A stretch of 8,871 nt of DNA from JBPCOB01 sp051000715. Lineage in GTDB: Bacteria; Actinomycetota; Actinomycetes; JALYNC01. Numbering within the stretch: the stretch's first letter is position 1; the number at the start of each line of letters is the position of its first letter. This document shows positions 7,121 through 8,871 of the stretch, piece after piece. Position numbers and translations under genes: made by a program. The stretch is taken from NCBI GenBank assembly GCA_051000715.1, contig JBPCOB010000267.1, positions 1-8,871 of the forward strand, given 5' to 3'. The notes under the pieces were generated by a model. The model worked only from the letters and a program-made list of their open reading frames with translations. It was not told the origin of the DNA and made no database searches.

Positions 7121-8871
<1,751 letters not shown>

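Overview
The window is a conserved housekeeping block from a high-G+C actinomycete. It contains the rpoC to str operon to S10 operon junction. The base composition is visibly G/C-rich, and GTG starts are common (rpsL, fusA, tuf and rplD). The protein sequences are actinobacterial: the RpoC C-terminus ends in an acidic/aromatic tail (...DEYDYGQYNR), and EF-Tu carries GHIDHGKTT and DCPGHADY as I recall them for Streptomyces tuf1. By memory the RpoC tail is nearer to Streptomyces/Frankia-type proteins than to mycobacterial ones. I cannot place the organism below class level from sequence alone.

Layout, read on the minus strand (right to left). The 3' part of rpoC (RNA polymerase beta', 5' end cut by the window edge) runs from the right edge to 7121. 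Next, on the plus strand and convergent with rpoC, is a single mug-type G:U/T mismatch DNA glycosylase gene (6459-7043). A hairpin at 7062-7095 lies between the two 3' ends and may terminate both. Leftward of mug is a roughly 400-base non-coding stretch (6058-6458). It holds a well-formed minus-strand promoter (TTGACC-17-TAAGGT), a structured leader of about 180 nt, and a perfect 11-bp inverted repeat. The str operon follows: rpsL (uS12), rpsG (uS7), fusA (EF-G) and tuf (EF-Tu), tightly packed, with rpsL and rpsG overlapping by one base. A strong GC hairpin 5 nt after the tuf stop separates it from the S10 operon: rpsJ (uS10), rplC (uL3) and rplD (uL4). The last runs off the left edge.

The genes work together as the core gene-expression apparatus: transcription (beta'), small-subunit decoding and assembly (uS12, uS7, uS10), translocation (EF-G), aminoacyl-tRNA delivery (EF-Tu), and early large-subunit assembly and the exit tunnel (uL3, uL4). 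mug is the one functional outsider, a base-excision repair enzyme inserted on the opposite strand.

I see no mobile element, CRISPR array, tRNA, phage gene or novel multi-gene system here. The points most worth checking are residue-level and regulatory. uS12 has arginine at position 88, where lysine is the norm and where K88R is a known streptomycin-resistance substitution. EF-Tu has a Gly-to-Val change in its MPGDN motif. uL4 has a long Gly/Pro/Arg-rich C-terminal extension. There are also inverted repeats in the rpsL-mug divergent region.
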